Assembly (NCBI GenBank): GCA_016764035.1
Contig: JAESSQ010000007.1
Span: forward strand, 1-12,592
Length of the DNA: 12,592 bases
From: Gammaproteobacteria bacterium
Lineage (GTDB): Bacteria > Pseudomonadota > Gammaproteobacteria > SZUA-229
Reading direction: 5' to 3'
The first letter of the stretch is position 1, and each line of letters opens with the position of its first letter. The notes beneath the pieces are model-generated. The model ran no database searches. It was given only the letters and a program-made list of their open reading frames with translations, and had not been told where the DNA came from. The position numbers and the translations under genes are program-made. Shown here one piece after another: positions 6,221 through 12,592 of the stretch.

Positions 6221-6251
6221 ATTATTTAATGTTACCGATACTTAACTACAA
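6221..6251 (-). promoter_or_regulatory. Candidate promoter of the GlsB-like gene
   Basis: On the minus strand TTGTAG (complement of 6246-6251) is followed by 17 bases and TAAATA (complement of 6223-6228); AATAAT two bases further is an alternative -10. The -35 match is modest. The implied 5' untranslated region is about 30 bases. The -35 overlaps one arm of the inverted repeat at 6242-6277, so a protein bound there could block or guide polymerase. Confidence 0.3.
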
Positions 6252-6277
6252 ATAGGTCTGCTATTTGGTGTAGTTAA
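6242..6277. promoter_or_regulatory. Long inverted repeat upstream of the GlsB-like gene
   Basis: TTAACTACA (6242-6250) pairs with TGTAGTTAA (6269-6277), and the adjoining AATAG (6251-6255) pairs with CTATT (6261-6265). This gives 14 pairs with a three-base bulge on the right arm and a five-base loop. It sits 55-90 bases upstream of the start codon. It could be a dimeric-regulator operator or an RNA hairpin; no T-run on either strand makes it a clear terminator. Confidence 0.5.
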
Positions 6278-6703
6278 ACATGTCATGATAATACCTTTGT
6301 TAGTGATAAATTAATAATATTTAGGTTGGTATTAAGAATTTAACATTCCATCCTGCAACGAAGGTGCTACAGGCTGCCAAATGGTTACGCTTTATTTAAT
6401 CTGCTACTTATAGCATTTAAGACTTGAGTAAAAAATAAGAACAGTTATTTGGAATCGGAAGCATCTACTGGCGGGTGAGCAAATTTTAATTACATCCATC
6501 CCCCTTTATATTATTGTTATATAAAAGCCTGTGGCGTTGGTATTTGTCATTAGCTTATTAGGTATACTAGCCACCTCATAAAATTGAGTTATGTTTTATA
6601 TTTAGTTTCTATAGGTGTTTAGCAAAATATTGTTTAATGCCTTTTTTATAATCTAACGGGTTTTAGAGCCTTGCTCTTTGCAAGGTGTTAAACAGTTTTT
6701 ACG
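6278..6703. other. AT-rich intergenic region before cydD
   Basis: No gene is supported in these 426 bases. They contain an AT palindrome (TTTATAT at 6505-6511 with ATATAAA at 6519-6525) and several candidate -10 boxes. A perfect TATAAT is at 6647-6652, though without a good -35 at 16-18 bases. Because the GlsB-like gene and cydD diverge, promoters for both must lie between 6188 and 6703. Confidence 0.5.
6669..6685 (+). promoter_or_regulatory. Small hairpin in the cydD 5' leader
   Basis: CCTTGC (6669-6674) pairs with GCAAGG (6680-6685) around a five-base loop, between the TATAAT at 6647-6652 and the cydD ATG at 6704. No normal Shine-Dalgarno is present just before the ATG (the preceding bases are CAGTTTTTACG). 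The only AAGG is in this stem, 18 bases upstream and too far for standard use. Translation initiation of cydD is therefore probably weak or helped by this leader; that is inference. Confidence 0.3.
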
Positions 6704-8473
6704 ATGGCGATTCCTCAGTTTCTTAAACAGCAAAAATCCTTAACCTCTCGCTGGTTACAAATAGCTATCGGACTAGGTCTGTTATCGGGTTTTCTACTAA
6801 TTGTGCAGGCATGGTTTTTAGCCAAAACGGTTAATGGTGTTATTTTTGAGGGTTTAGCCATAACGGATGTGCAGTCGTGGTTATGGTTGTTGCTGTTGGT
6901 ATTTGTCGTGCGTGCTTTATTGGCATGGGCATCTGAGCAGGCGGCTTTTCATGGTGCTGCAAAAATAAAACGGCATTTGCGTAACCGGTTGCACCGTCAT
7001 GTTCAGGCGCTAGGTCCTGTTCAATCGGGCAGTGAACATACTGGTGCGCGCGTGAACACGCTGGTCGATGGCATTGAGGCATTAGAGAATTATTATGCGC
7101 GTTATCTACCGGCAATGTCTTTGATGGTATTAGTACCTTTTTCGATTCTTATTTTCATTTTTCCTACGGATTGGATTTCTGGTCTGGTGATGCTGCTGAC
7201 AGCGCCGTTAATTCCAGTTTTTATGATTCTGATTGGCAAAGGAACAGAGCGTCTAAATAAGAAACAATGGCGCAAATTAGCGCGTATGAGTGCGCATTTT
7301 CTCGACATGATTCAAGGCTTAACCACGCTGAAGATATTTAATACATCGAAACATGAAGCGGAAGTTATCGCGCGTATTTCAGAACAATATCGTCAAAATA
7401 CGATGTCAGTTTTAAGAGTGGCATTTTTATCGTCGCTGGTGCTCGAGTTTTTTGCCACCATTAGTATTGCGATTGTTGCTGTATTGATAGGCTTTCGTCT
7501 GTTCTACAGTGAGATGGATTTTTTAATGGGCTTCTTTGTTTTATTACTTGCTCCTGAATTTTATTTTCCACTGCGCAATATGGGAACGCATTATCATGCG
7601 CGTATGGAAGCCATCGGCGCAGCTGAGCAGATGGTTGAGCTTTTAGATAAACCTGTTTATCAGTCAGCTGAAAAAACATTACCGGCCGTTATCGACAGTG
7701 TTTTTAATAATCAATCGATAGCGATAGATATTAGTAATGTTACATTTTCTTATGAAAAAGGCCGTCAGGCATTGCATGACTTTAGTTTGACGATTAATGC
7801 GGGTCAACGCATAGCATTGGTCGGTGCCAGTGGTGCAGGAAAAAGTACCGTGGTTAATTTATTACTCGGTTTCGTGCGTTCCTCGCAAGGCGAAATTGTT
7901 ATCAACGGTATGAATTTACATGACATACCGTTAACAAATTGGCGTGAACAACTCGCATGGGTTCCACAGCGCCCTTATCTATTTTACGGCAGTATTGCAG
8001 ATAATATACGTTTAGGTAATAAACAAGCCACAGACAGCGAAGTGAAAAAAGCGGCTGCACTGGCTAACTGTGATGAATTTATCGAAGCGTTACCTGAATC
8101 GTTCAACACACATATCGGCGAGAAAGGTGAAGGTTTGTCCGGTGGGCAGATACAACGTATCGCCCTGGCGCGTGCTTTTTTAAAAGACGCGCCGTTGTTG
8201 ATACTGGATGAACCTACGGCTAACCTGGATAAAGAGAGCGAGCAGTTAATTCAACAAAGCATCGACCAGCTGGCGCAAAATCGTACCGTGATAACCATAG
8301 CGCATCGATTAAATACGGTTGAACAAGCAGACGTCATTGTCGTGATGGACAAGGGCCGGTTAGTTGAAGCTGGCTCACATAAACAGCTATTAGCGGAAAC
8401 GAATAACAGTCATGGTTTATATCAAAAGATGCTGGCTACTTTTGTGGCATCGCAGCATGAAGACGCTTTATGA
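6704..8473 (+). CDS. cydD: Heterodimeric thiol exporter ABC subunit CydD
   Basis: The 589-residue protein fuses an N-terminal six-helix membrane domain (about 18-320) to a C-terminal ATPase. With CydC it exports cysteine and glutathione to the periplasm, which is needed for assembly of cytochrome bd. The CydD-specific stretch LLAPEFYFPLRNMGTHYHAR (end of the membrane domain) separates it from other type IV exporters. Walker A GASGAGKST is at 374-382, the Q-loop in WVPQRPYLFYGSIADNIRLG, the signature LSGGQ at 478-482, Walker B LLILDEP at 498-504, and the switch His of AHRL at 534. All catalytic residues are present, and the length is close to the roughly 590-residue family norm. The stop overlaps the cydC start (ATGA), so the two are translationally coupled. 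The ATG at 6704 has a poor ribosome binding site. Confidence 0.96.
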   Translation: MAIPQFLKQQKSLTSRWLQIAIGLGLLSGFLLIVQAWFLAKTVNGVIFEGLAITDVQSWLWLLLLVFVVRALLAWASEQAAFHGAAKIKRHLRNRLHRHVQALGPVQSGSEHTGARVNTLVDGIEALENYYARYLPAMSLMVLVPFSILIFIFPTDWISGLVMLLTAPLIPVFMILIGKGTERLNKKQWRKLARMSAHFLDMIQGLTTLKIFNTSKHEAEVIARISEQYRQNTMSVLRVAFLSSLVLEFFATISIAIVAVLIGFRLFYSEMDFLMGFFVLLLAPEFYFPLRNMGTHYHARMEAIGAAEQMVELLDKPVYQSAEKTLPAVIDSVFNNQSIAIDISNVTFSYEKGRQALHDFSLTINAGQRIALVGASGAGKSTVVNLLLGFVRSSQGEIVINGMNLHDIPLTNWREQLAWVPQRPYLFYGSIADNIRLGNKQATDSEVKKAAALANCDEFIEALPESFNTHIGEKGEGLSGGQIQRIALARAFLKDAPLLILDEPTANLDKESEQLIQQSIDQLAQNRTVITIAHRLNTVEQADVIVVMDKGRLVEAGSHKQLLAETNNSHGLYQKMLATFVASQHEDAL

Positions 8474-10164
8474 AACCAGTGATAAAACCTTCATACGATC
8501 CGGAAAAGCCATTATGTAATACCATGGTCCTCTGGCGTTTAGTGCTGCTGTTTAGGCCTTACTGGTCGTGGATGGCTTTTGGTATATTTTTATCTCTGGT
8601 TACCATTGTTGCCAATGTGAGCTTAATGGCATTGTCTGGTTGGTTTATTACGTCGATGGCCATTGCAGGCGTTACCGGTGCGATGATGAATTATTTTACG
8701 CCGGCTGCCGGTATCCGTAGCTTTGCTATTGCGCGGACGGTCAGTCGTTATCTAGAGCGTTTGGTGACGCATGAGGCTACGTTCCGACTGTTATCTGAAT
8801 TGCGTCATTGGTTTTATTTGCATCTAGAACCTTTAGCACCTGCGGGTTTACAAAAATATCACAGTGGTGATCTGCTCAGTCGAATACGCGCAGATATCGA
8901 CGCTTTAGAAAATGTTTATCTTCGTATTGTTTCACCGGTGATTGTCGCGCTTATCGCCAGTTCGTTATTTATTTATTTTCTGTCATTGTATGATTATCGA
9001 TTAGCTTTGGTCGAACTTGTTTTGCTGTTGATAGCCGGTGTGTTTGTTCCTTTGGTGGTTAATCGGCTTAGTATACTTCCGGCTGAGAAAATTGTTGCAA
9101 CGTCTACAGCGTTACGCAGTAACGTGGTTGATGGTGTACAAGGACTTGGCGAATTATTAATTTATGGCGCGGCTGAGCAACAAGCCCAGAAGGTTGATCT
9201 TTTCAGCCAGCAGTTACTCGATGAACAGAAAAAGATGGCGCGTTATACGGGGTTGTCACAAGCCGCACTAAGCTTGTGTGCCAATGTCGCTATGTTGTCA
9301 GTGGTTATTATTTGTATACCGTTAGTGGCAAATGCCGATATGCCACGACCTGAACTGGTCATGATAGCTTTATTTACGCTGGCCAGTTTCGAAGCGATAT
9401 TGGCTTTGCCATTGGCTTTTCAAAGTTTGCCCGGCACGCTAGCAGCAGCGCGTCGTATCTTCGCTATTGTCGATGCCAAGCCGTTGGTGACAGAACCAAA
9501 AGCTGCGTCGCCACAGGCAGAACGTTGCGATATCGAGTTTGATAATGTTTCGTTCCGCTATGATGATGCGTCTGCGTATGTCTTGAAGAACCTTAGCTTT
9601 AAACTTGCAGCTGGCACACGGCTGGCTATCGTTGGTAGCAGTGGCACCGGAAAAAGCAGTATCGTTTCATTGTTGTTGCGTTTTTGGGCGCCGAGCTCAG
9701 GCGCAATTCGTTTCGGTAGTCATGAGTTAGATTGTTATAAAGGCGACGACATACGTAAGTATTTTTCGGTGGTTACGCAACATAGTTGTTTCTTTAATAG
9801 CACGATTAAAAATAATCTGTTGTTAGCCAATCGCAAAGCGACACAGGCTCAGCTTGAAGAAGTCTGTCGCGTTGCACAGATTCATGATTTCATCGAAACC
9901 TTGCCTGAGGCTTACGATACCTGGGTCGGTGAAGCGGGGTTGAAACTATCGGGAGGGCAGTTAAAACGCTTAACCATAGCGCGAGCATTACTTAAGGATG
10001 CGCCGGTTTTGATTCTCGATGAACCTGGTGAAGGGCTGGACAAGCAAACAGAAGAAGCCTTATTGGCTGCAGTTTTTGATTATAAAAAAGATGCCAGTAT
10101 TTTGTTGATAACGCATCGAAAAACAGGGCTGGATGCGATGGATGATGTGCTGGTTTTGGAATGA
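8470..10164 (+). CDS. cydC: Heterodimeric thiol exporter ABC subunit CydC
   Basis: The 564-residue partner of CydD is read from an ATG overlapping the cydD stop by four bases. The membrane domain covers about 20-320 and starts with the CydC-like LWRLVLLFRPYWSWMAFGIFL and LSGWFITSMAIAG. The ATPase has Walker A GSSGTGKSS at 389-397, with Ser where CydD has Thr. The signature LSGGQ is at 493-497, Walker B VLILDEP at 513-519, and the switch His at 549 (ITHR). After Walker B the sequence is GEGLD, against the more usual TEGLD of CydC. The C-terminus ends directly at VLVLE, slightly shorter than the about 573 residues of E. coli CydC. No terminator with a clear hairpin follows; a run of eight T at 10226-10233 lacks a stem. 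cydAB, often nearby, is not in this window. Confidence 0.96.
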   Translation: MKPVIKPSYDPEKPLCNTMVLWRLVLLFRPYWSWMAFGIFLSLVTIVANVSLMALSGWFITSMAIAGVTGAMMNYFTPAAGIRSFAIARTVSRYLERLVTHEATFRLLSELRHWFYLHLEPLAPAGLQKYHSGDLLSRIRADIDALENVYLRIVSPVIVALIASSLFIYFLSLYDYRLALVELVLLLIAGVFVPLVVNRLSILPAEKIVATSTALRSNVVDGVQGLGELLIYGAAEQQAQKVDLFSQQLLDEQKKMARYTGLSQAALSLCANVAMLSVVIICIPLVANADMPRPELVMIALFTLASFEAILALPLAFQSLPGTLAAARRIFAIVDAKPLVTEPKAASPQAERCDIEFDNVSFRYDDASAYVLKNLSFKLAAGTRLAIVGSSGTGKSSIVSLLLRFWAPSSGAIRFGSHELDCYKGDDIRKYFSVVTQHSCFFNSTIKNNLLLANRKATQAQLEEVCRVAQIHDFIETLPEAYDTWVGEAGLKLSGGQLKRLTIARALLKDAPVLILDEPGEGLDKQTEEALLAAVFDYKKDASILLITHRKTGLDAMDDVLVLE

Positions 10165-10241
10165 AGCGGACTATACAAATGCTTGAAAATGTCTTCGTAA
10201 GTCAGGATTAATATTCGACTAGCGATTTTTTTTAGCTGTTT

Positions 10242-10331
10242 GTCATTTCGACCAGAGGGAGAAATCTTATAAGCCTCGTAATGGTTTGATGTTTACGCGT
10301 AAAAAGGTTTCACGCATTCGTTCAAACTGAC
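10242..10331. repeat. Palindromic dispersed repeat, copy 2 (decayed)
   Basis: The left arm GTCATTTCGACCAGA plus GGGAGAAATCTTA (10242-10269) matches the left half of copy 1 at 1243-1269 with a few substitutions. The right half (about 10304-10331, AAGGTTTCACGCATTCGTTC then AAACTGAC) is a degraded reverse complement of that arm. The spacer is about 34 bases, against 11 in copy 1. It lies between the convergent cydC and nickel-permease genes. Its form (TCATTTCGA ... GAGAAATCTT) resembles dispersed palindromes I associate with several proteobacteria; that link is recollection, not a search. Confidence 0.6.
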
Positions 10332-10369
10332 GATGAGGTATCAGTGAGATGGCCTACGTCATTCGACCA

Positions 10370-11074
10370 TTAAATAAAATTCCCGCCAATATCATAAATC
10401 AGTGCCACACCAATTATTATCGTCGCAAAACCAATAACACCTTGCAGCCCATTATTGAGCCAGGTGAGCCCTGTGGCTGAATGTTTTAACGGTATCGCGA
10501 TGATGACCGAAAGTATCGCCATGCCGACGATAGAGCCGATACCGAATAAAAGCATATACAACATGCCTGTCCATGGTGAGCTAACGGTTTGTAGCGTGAG
10601 TAAAATTAATGCAGCTGAACCAGCCATACCGTGCATGATGCCAATGAAAAGTGCTTTAACAGGAAATTGTTTGGCATGTTTGTGTTCATGTTTTTTAGGG
10701 TTATGTGTTTTTTCGTTGGCGTGTTTGTGTGCGTGAAAATGTTGTTGTTGATTATTGTGTTGATGGGTATGGAAATGGATCCGGTCACGTAGCATTCTTC
10801 TGATGACGTCGACGCCTAATACGACCAACATGATGCCAACGGCAAATTCGAGACCCAGTGCCAGGTTTTCTGGCATGACGCTGTCCGTCAAAATAACAAT
10901 AGAGCCAAATAGAGATAATGTAATGGTATGGCCAAGCCCCCAGACGGCGCCGTGTTTGATGGCGCTTTTAAGTGAACTGGTGCTGGTAGCAAGGGATGCT
11001 ACTGCTGCGACATGGTCCGCCTCTAGTGCGTGACGCATGCCAATTAATAAACCAATAAATAGCAAACTTAACAT
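10370..11074 (-). CDS. NiCoT/UreH-type nickel permease with His-rich loop
   Basis: The 234-residue membrane protein has the nickel/cobalt transporter signature RHALEADHVAAVAS at 14-27 in helix 1, with the metal-selecting H-x4-D-H (His15, Asp20, His21). A second motif GLGHTITL is at 46-53, and GIMHGMAGSAAL is near 145-156. About six helices are predicted. Between the third and fourth lies a loop (100-133) with 12 histidines in 34 residues, presumably a Ni2+-binding store or filter. It belongs to the UreH/HupE-like branch; direction of transport is not shown by sequence, but position at the end of a hyp operon suggests nickel uptake for [NiFe]-hydrogenase. ATG at 11074 has GGAAG about ten bases upstream. 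The gap to the FmdE-like gene is 81 bases. Confidence 0.88.
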   Translation of the reverse strand: MLSLLFIGLLIGMRHALEADHVAAVASLATSTSSLKSAIKHGAVWGLGHTITLSLFGSIVILTDSVMPENLALGLEFAVGIMLVVLGVDVIRRMLRDRIHFHTHQHNNQQQHFHAHKHANEKTHNPKKHEHKHAKQFPVKALFIGIMHGMAGSAALILLTLQTVSSPWTGMLYMLLFGIGSIVGMAILSVIIAIPLKHSATGLTWLNNGLQGVIGFATIIIGVALIYDIGGNFI

Positions 11075-11155
11075 GGTGGAATGACTTCCGTTTTGGTTAA
11101 AAGGTTATTAGTGCTGGTGATACTTTTATGTGTCGTACATTGTTGTAGCGGGCCA

Positions 11156-11754
11156 TTACACATCGGGTAATTCTCCAGCTTTAAGTGGTGTCGTTAAAAA
11201 CGAAAACTCAAAACTTGCATCTAATGATTGATTCCATACCTCATCACTCAAGTCTGCTTTCATCTGGTCAAACTTACTACGTTTATTTTCTTTTTCATGG
11301 TCAGACATAGTGTCGTCATTGCTAAGTCGATCTAACAATATAAAAAATGTTTCCGGTACGATGCCATCGCGTAATCTTACGTGCAGTGTCTGTTCAATGT
11401 TGCTCAGCCACCACTCAAATTTCATGCTCCGGTTACACTCTTGTTCAGCAATGCTGTCGAGTAACTGGAAGCGATTTGATGAAATAGCACCTGATACTAG
11501 CTCAATGGCGTCTTTAACGCCAGCTCCAGGGTGGCCGCTACGATGCTTAGCTCGTCACGTGACCATAAGCTACGGGAAGAAAGTTCACGTGCTGCCAATT
11601 GCATAGCTCTAAAACCAACCGCACAACCAAACCATGAGTCACCTTTATGGAAGGTGTTTAACGCGTCGTATTCGTAGCAGACAGGCTTACCATCGACCAG
11701 AATACGGACGGTTGTGTCTTCGCATTTATCGTAATTTGCTGTGCTGATGCTCAT
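11156..11754 (-). pseudogene. FmdE-like hydrogenase-operon protein, one-base frameshift
   Basis: Two frames combine into one gene. Frame 1 starts at ATG 11754 and reads MSISTANYDKCEDTTVRILV, then FHKGDSWFGCAVGFRAMQLA, up to LWSRDELSIV. Frame 2 continues SGHPGAGVKDAIELVSGAIS, then MKFEWWLSNIEQTLHVRLRD, and stops at 11156. Adding one base near 11538-11541 (GTA GC to GTA AGC) restores a frame of 199 residues. FH-G-xx-GCAVGFRA followed by SGHPGxGVKDAIE matches the fold pattern of the FmdE domain (formylmethanofuran dehydrogenase subunit E-like), a metal-binding domain. Here it lies ten bases after the hypE stop and upstream of a nickel permease, so a role in metal handling for hydrogenase is inferred. 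The rest of the frame looks well kept, so this is either a fresh mutation or a sequence error. The family call is moderate. Confidence 0.75.
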
Positions 11755-11764
11755 TGGTTGCGAT

Positions 11765-12592
11765 TTAGCAAATTCTTGGTAATTGCTCGCCAACCAGCAT
11801 GTCGATAATGCGTTCGCCACCAAAGCTGGTCTGCAATACTACGCGACCTGCATGATCAGCGACGACTGCCGCGACGATAGCGCTATCTTTACCTGCTGGA
11901 TGCGCTCGCATTACTTCAAGCAAAGCATCGGCTTGGTCAGCCGCGACGACGGCGACTAATTTACCTTCATTGGCTAGATAGAGTGGGTCAAGTCCAAGGA
12001 TCTCACACATGCCGCGTACTTCGGTGCGAAGAGGCACAGCGGTTTCACTGAGGTCAATACCCACATCACTGGATTCTGCGAATTCATTTAATACCGTTGC
12101 GATACCACCACGTGTTGCATCACGCATGCAGTGGATATCCGGGCAAACGTCTAACATGGCTTTGACTAGTCCGCCTAACGCCTGGCAGTCGGTTTCGATG
12201 GTGTTTTCTAGCTCCATCTCGCCGCGTGCGTCAACAATAGCCGCGCCGTGGTCGCCGACATAGCCATTGATGATAACAACATCGCCAACTTGCGCTCGGC
12301 TGGCGGTGATGTTCACGCCCTTAGGGATAACGCCAACGCCAGCGGTATTAATAAACAGTTTATCTGCCGCGCCTCGATGAACGACTTTGGTGTCGCCGGT
12401 GACGATGCTAACGCCAGCCGCGTCTGCGGTGGCTTTCATCGAGGCAACGATTTTGCGTAAATCTTCCACTGGAAAACCTTCTTCGATAATCATGCCGCAG
12501 GTTAGGTACAGTGGTTTTGCACCACCAACAGCAAGGTCATTAACGGTGCCGGTAACCGCTAGTTTGCCGATGTCACCACCGGGGAAAAATAA
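11765..12592 (-). CDS. hypE: Hydrogenase maturation protein HypE (5' end outside window)
   Basis: The frame is open from the window edge for 275 residues to TAA at 11765-11767, so about 60-70 N-terminal residues are outside; the internal ATG at 12493 is not the start. HypE uses ATP to dehydrate the carbamoyl group that HypF places on its C-terminal cysteine, forming the thiocyanate that supplies CN ligands to the NiFe active site. Visible landmarks are GGDIGKLAVTGTVNDLAVGGAKPLYLT, GDTKVVHRG, MRDATRGGIATVLNE, EVRGMCEILGLDPLYLANEGK and the invariant C-terminus ending PRIC, with the modified Cys last. The downstream FmdE-like gene and nickel permease follow in the same direction, so they are likely one operon with other hyp genes to the right. 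The sequence looks intact. Confidence 0.97.
   Translation of the reverse strand, partial: LFFPGGDIGKLAVTGTVNDLAVGGAKPLYLTCGMIIEEGFPVEDLRKIVASMKATADAAGVSIVTGDTKVVHRGAADKLFINTAGVGVIPKGVNITASRAQVGDVVIINGYVGDHGAAIVDARGEMELENTIETDCQALGGLVKAMLDVCPDIHCMRDATRGGIATVLNEFAESSDVGIDLSETAVPLRTEVRGMCEILGLDPLYLANEGKLVAVVAADQADALLEVMRAHPAGKDSAIVAAVVADHAGRVVLQTSFGGERIIDMLVGEQLPRIC

Noticed and set aside
10226..10233. Intrinsic terminator of cydC at the T-run
   Set aside because: No GC-rich stem is found immediately upstream of the eight T, so the run alone is not sufficient.
11497..11823. Separate 108-residue protein starting at 11823 inside hypE
   Set aside because: The upstream part is out-of-frame hypE DNA. 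The real start is the ATG at 11754 just past the hypE stop, and the 3' end is an artefact of the frameshift.
12493..12493. Internal ATG as the hypE start
   Set aside because: Homologous HypE sequence (GGDIGKLAVTGTVNDLA...) continues upstream in frame to the window edge, so the gene is simply cut by the boundary.

Overview
The window reads as a piece of a gammaproteobacterial chromosome. The support is a YchF of the usual proteobacterial length, a translationally coupled cydDC pair, a GlsB/YeaQ stress membrane protein, a tRNA-Met(CAT) with an encoded CCA end, and a hydrogenase-maturation operon. The genus cannot be named from this sequence. The hyp genes with a nickel permease suggest a [NiFe]-hydrogenase, and cydDC suggests a cytochrome bd oxidase; neither enzyme itself lies in the window.

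Layout. Positions 1-1526 are conserved core: ychF, a palindromic dispersed repeat, then tRNA-Met. Positions 1527 to about 5360 are a worn accessory region beginning 34 bases past the tRNA 3' end. It holds the C-terminal half of a tyrosine recombinase, an IS91-family transposase with both a truncation and an internal deletion, an intact small ORF built from 38-residue tandem repeats (114 bp each), an IS3-family (IS407-like) element whose orfB carries one nonsense codon, and a frameshifted remnant of an ASPIC/UnbV protein. This looks like an old tRNA-targeted island reduced to fragments.

Positions 5360-6187 carry two small membrane-protein genes on the minus strand: a four-helix protein of unknown function and a GlsB/YeaQ/YmgE protein. 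A long inverted repeat lies upstream of the latter. About 430 bases with no gene follow. cydD and cydC (6704-10164, plus strand) overlap by four bases and encode the heterodimeric ABC exporter of cysteine and glutathione needed for cytochrome bd assembly.

Positions 10370-12592 are a minus-strand operon read from the right edge: hypE (5' end outside the window), then an FmdE-like gene with an apparent one-base deletion, then a NiCoT/UreH-type nickel permease with a histidine-rich loop. Together they fit nickel supply and CN-ligand synthesis for a [NiFe]-hydrogenase. A second, decayed copy of the dispersed palindrome lies between cydC and this operon.

I found no CRISPR array, rRNA, defence cassette or clearly new multi-gene system. 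The least explained coding element is the tandem-repeat ORF at 2776-3264. The most useful annotation corrections are the hidden FmdE-like gene, the ASPIC/UnbV remnant and the two-frame IS91 transposase.
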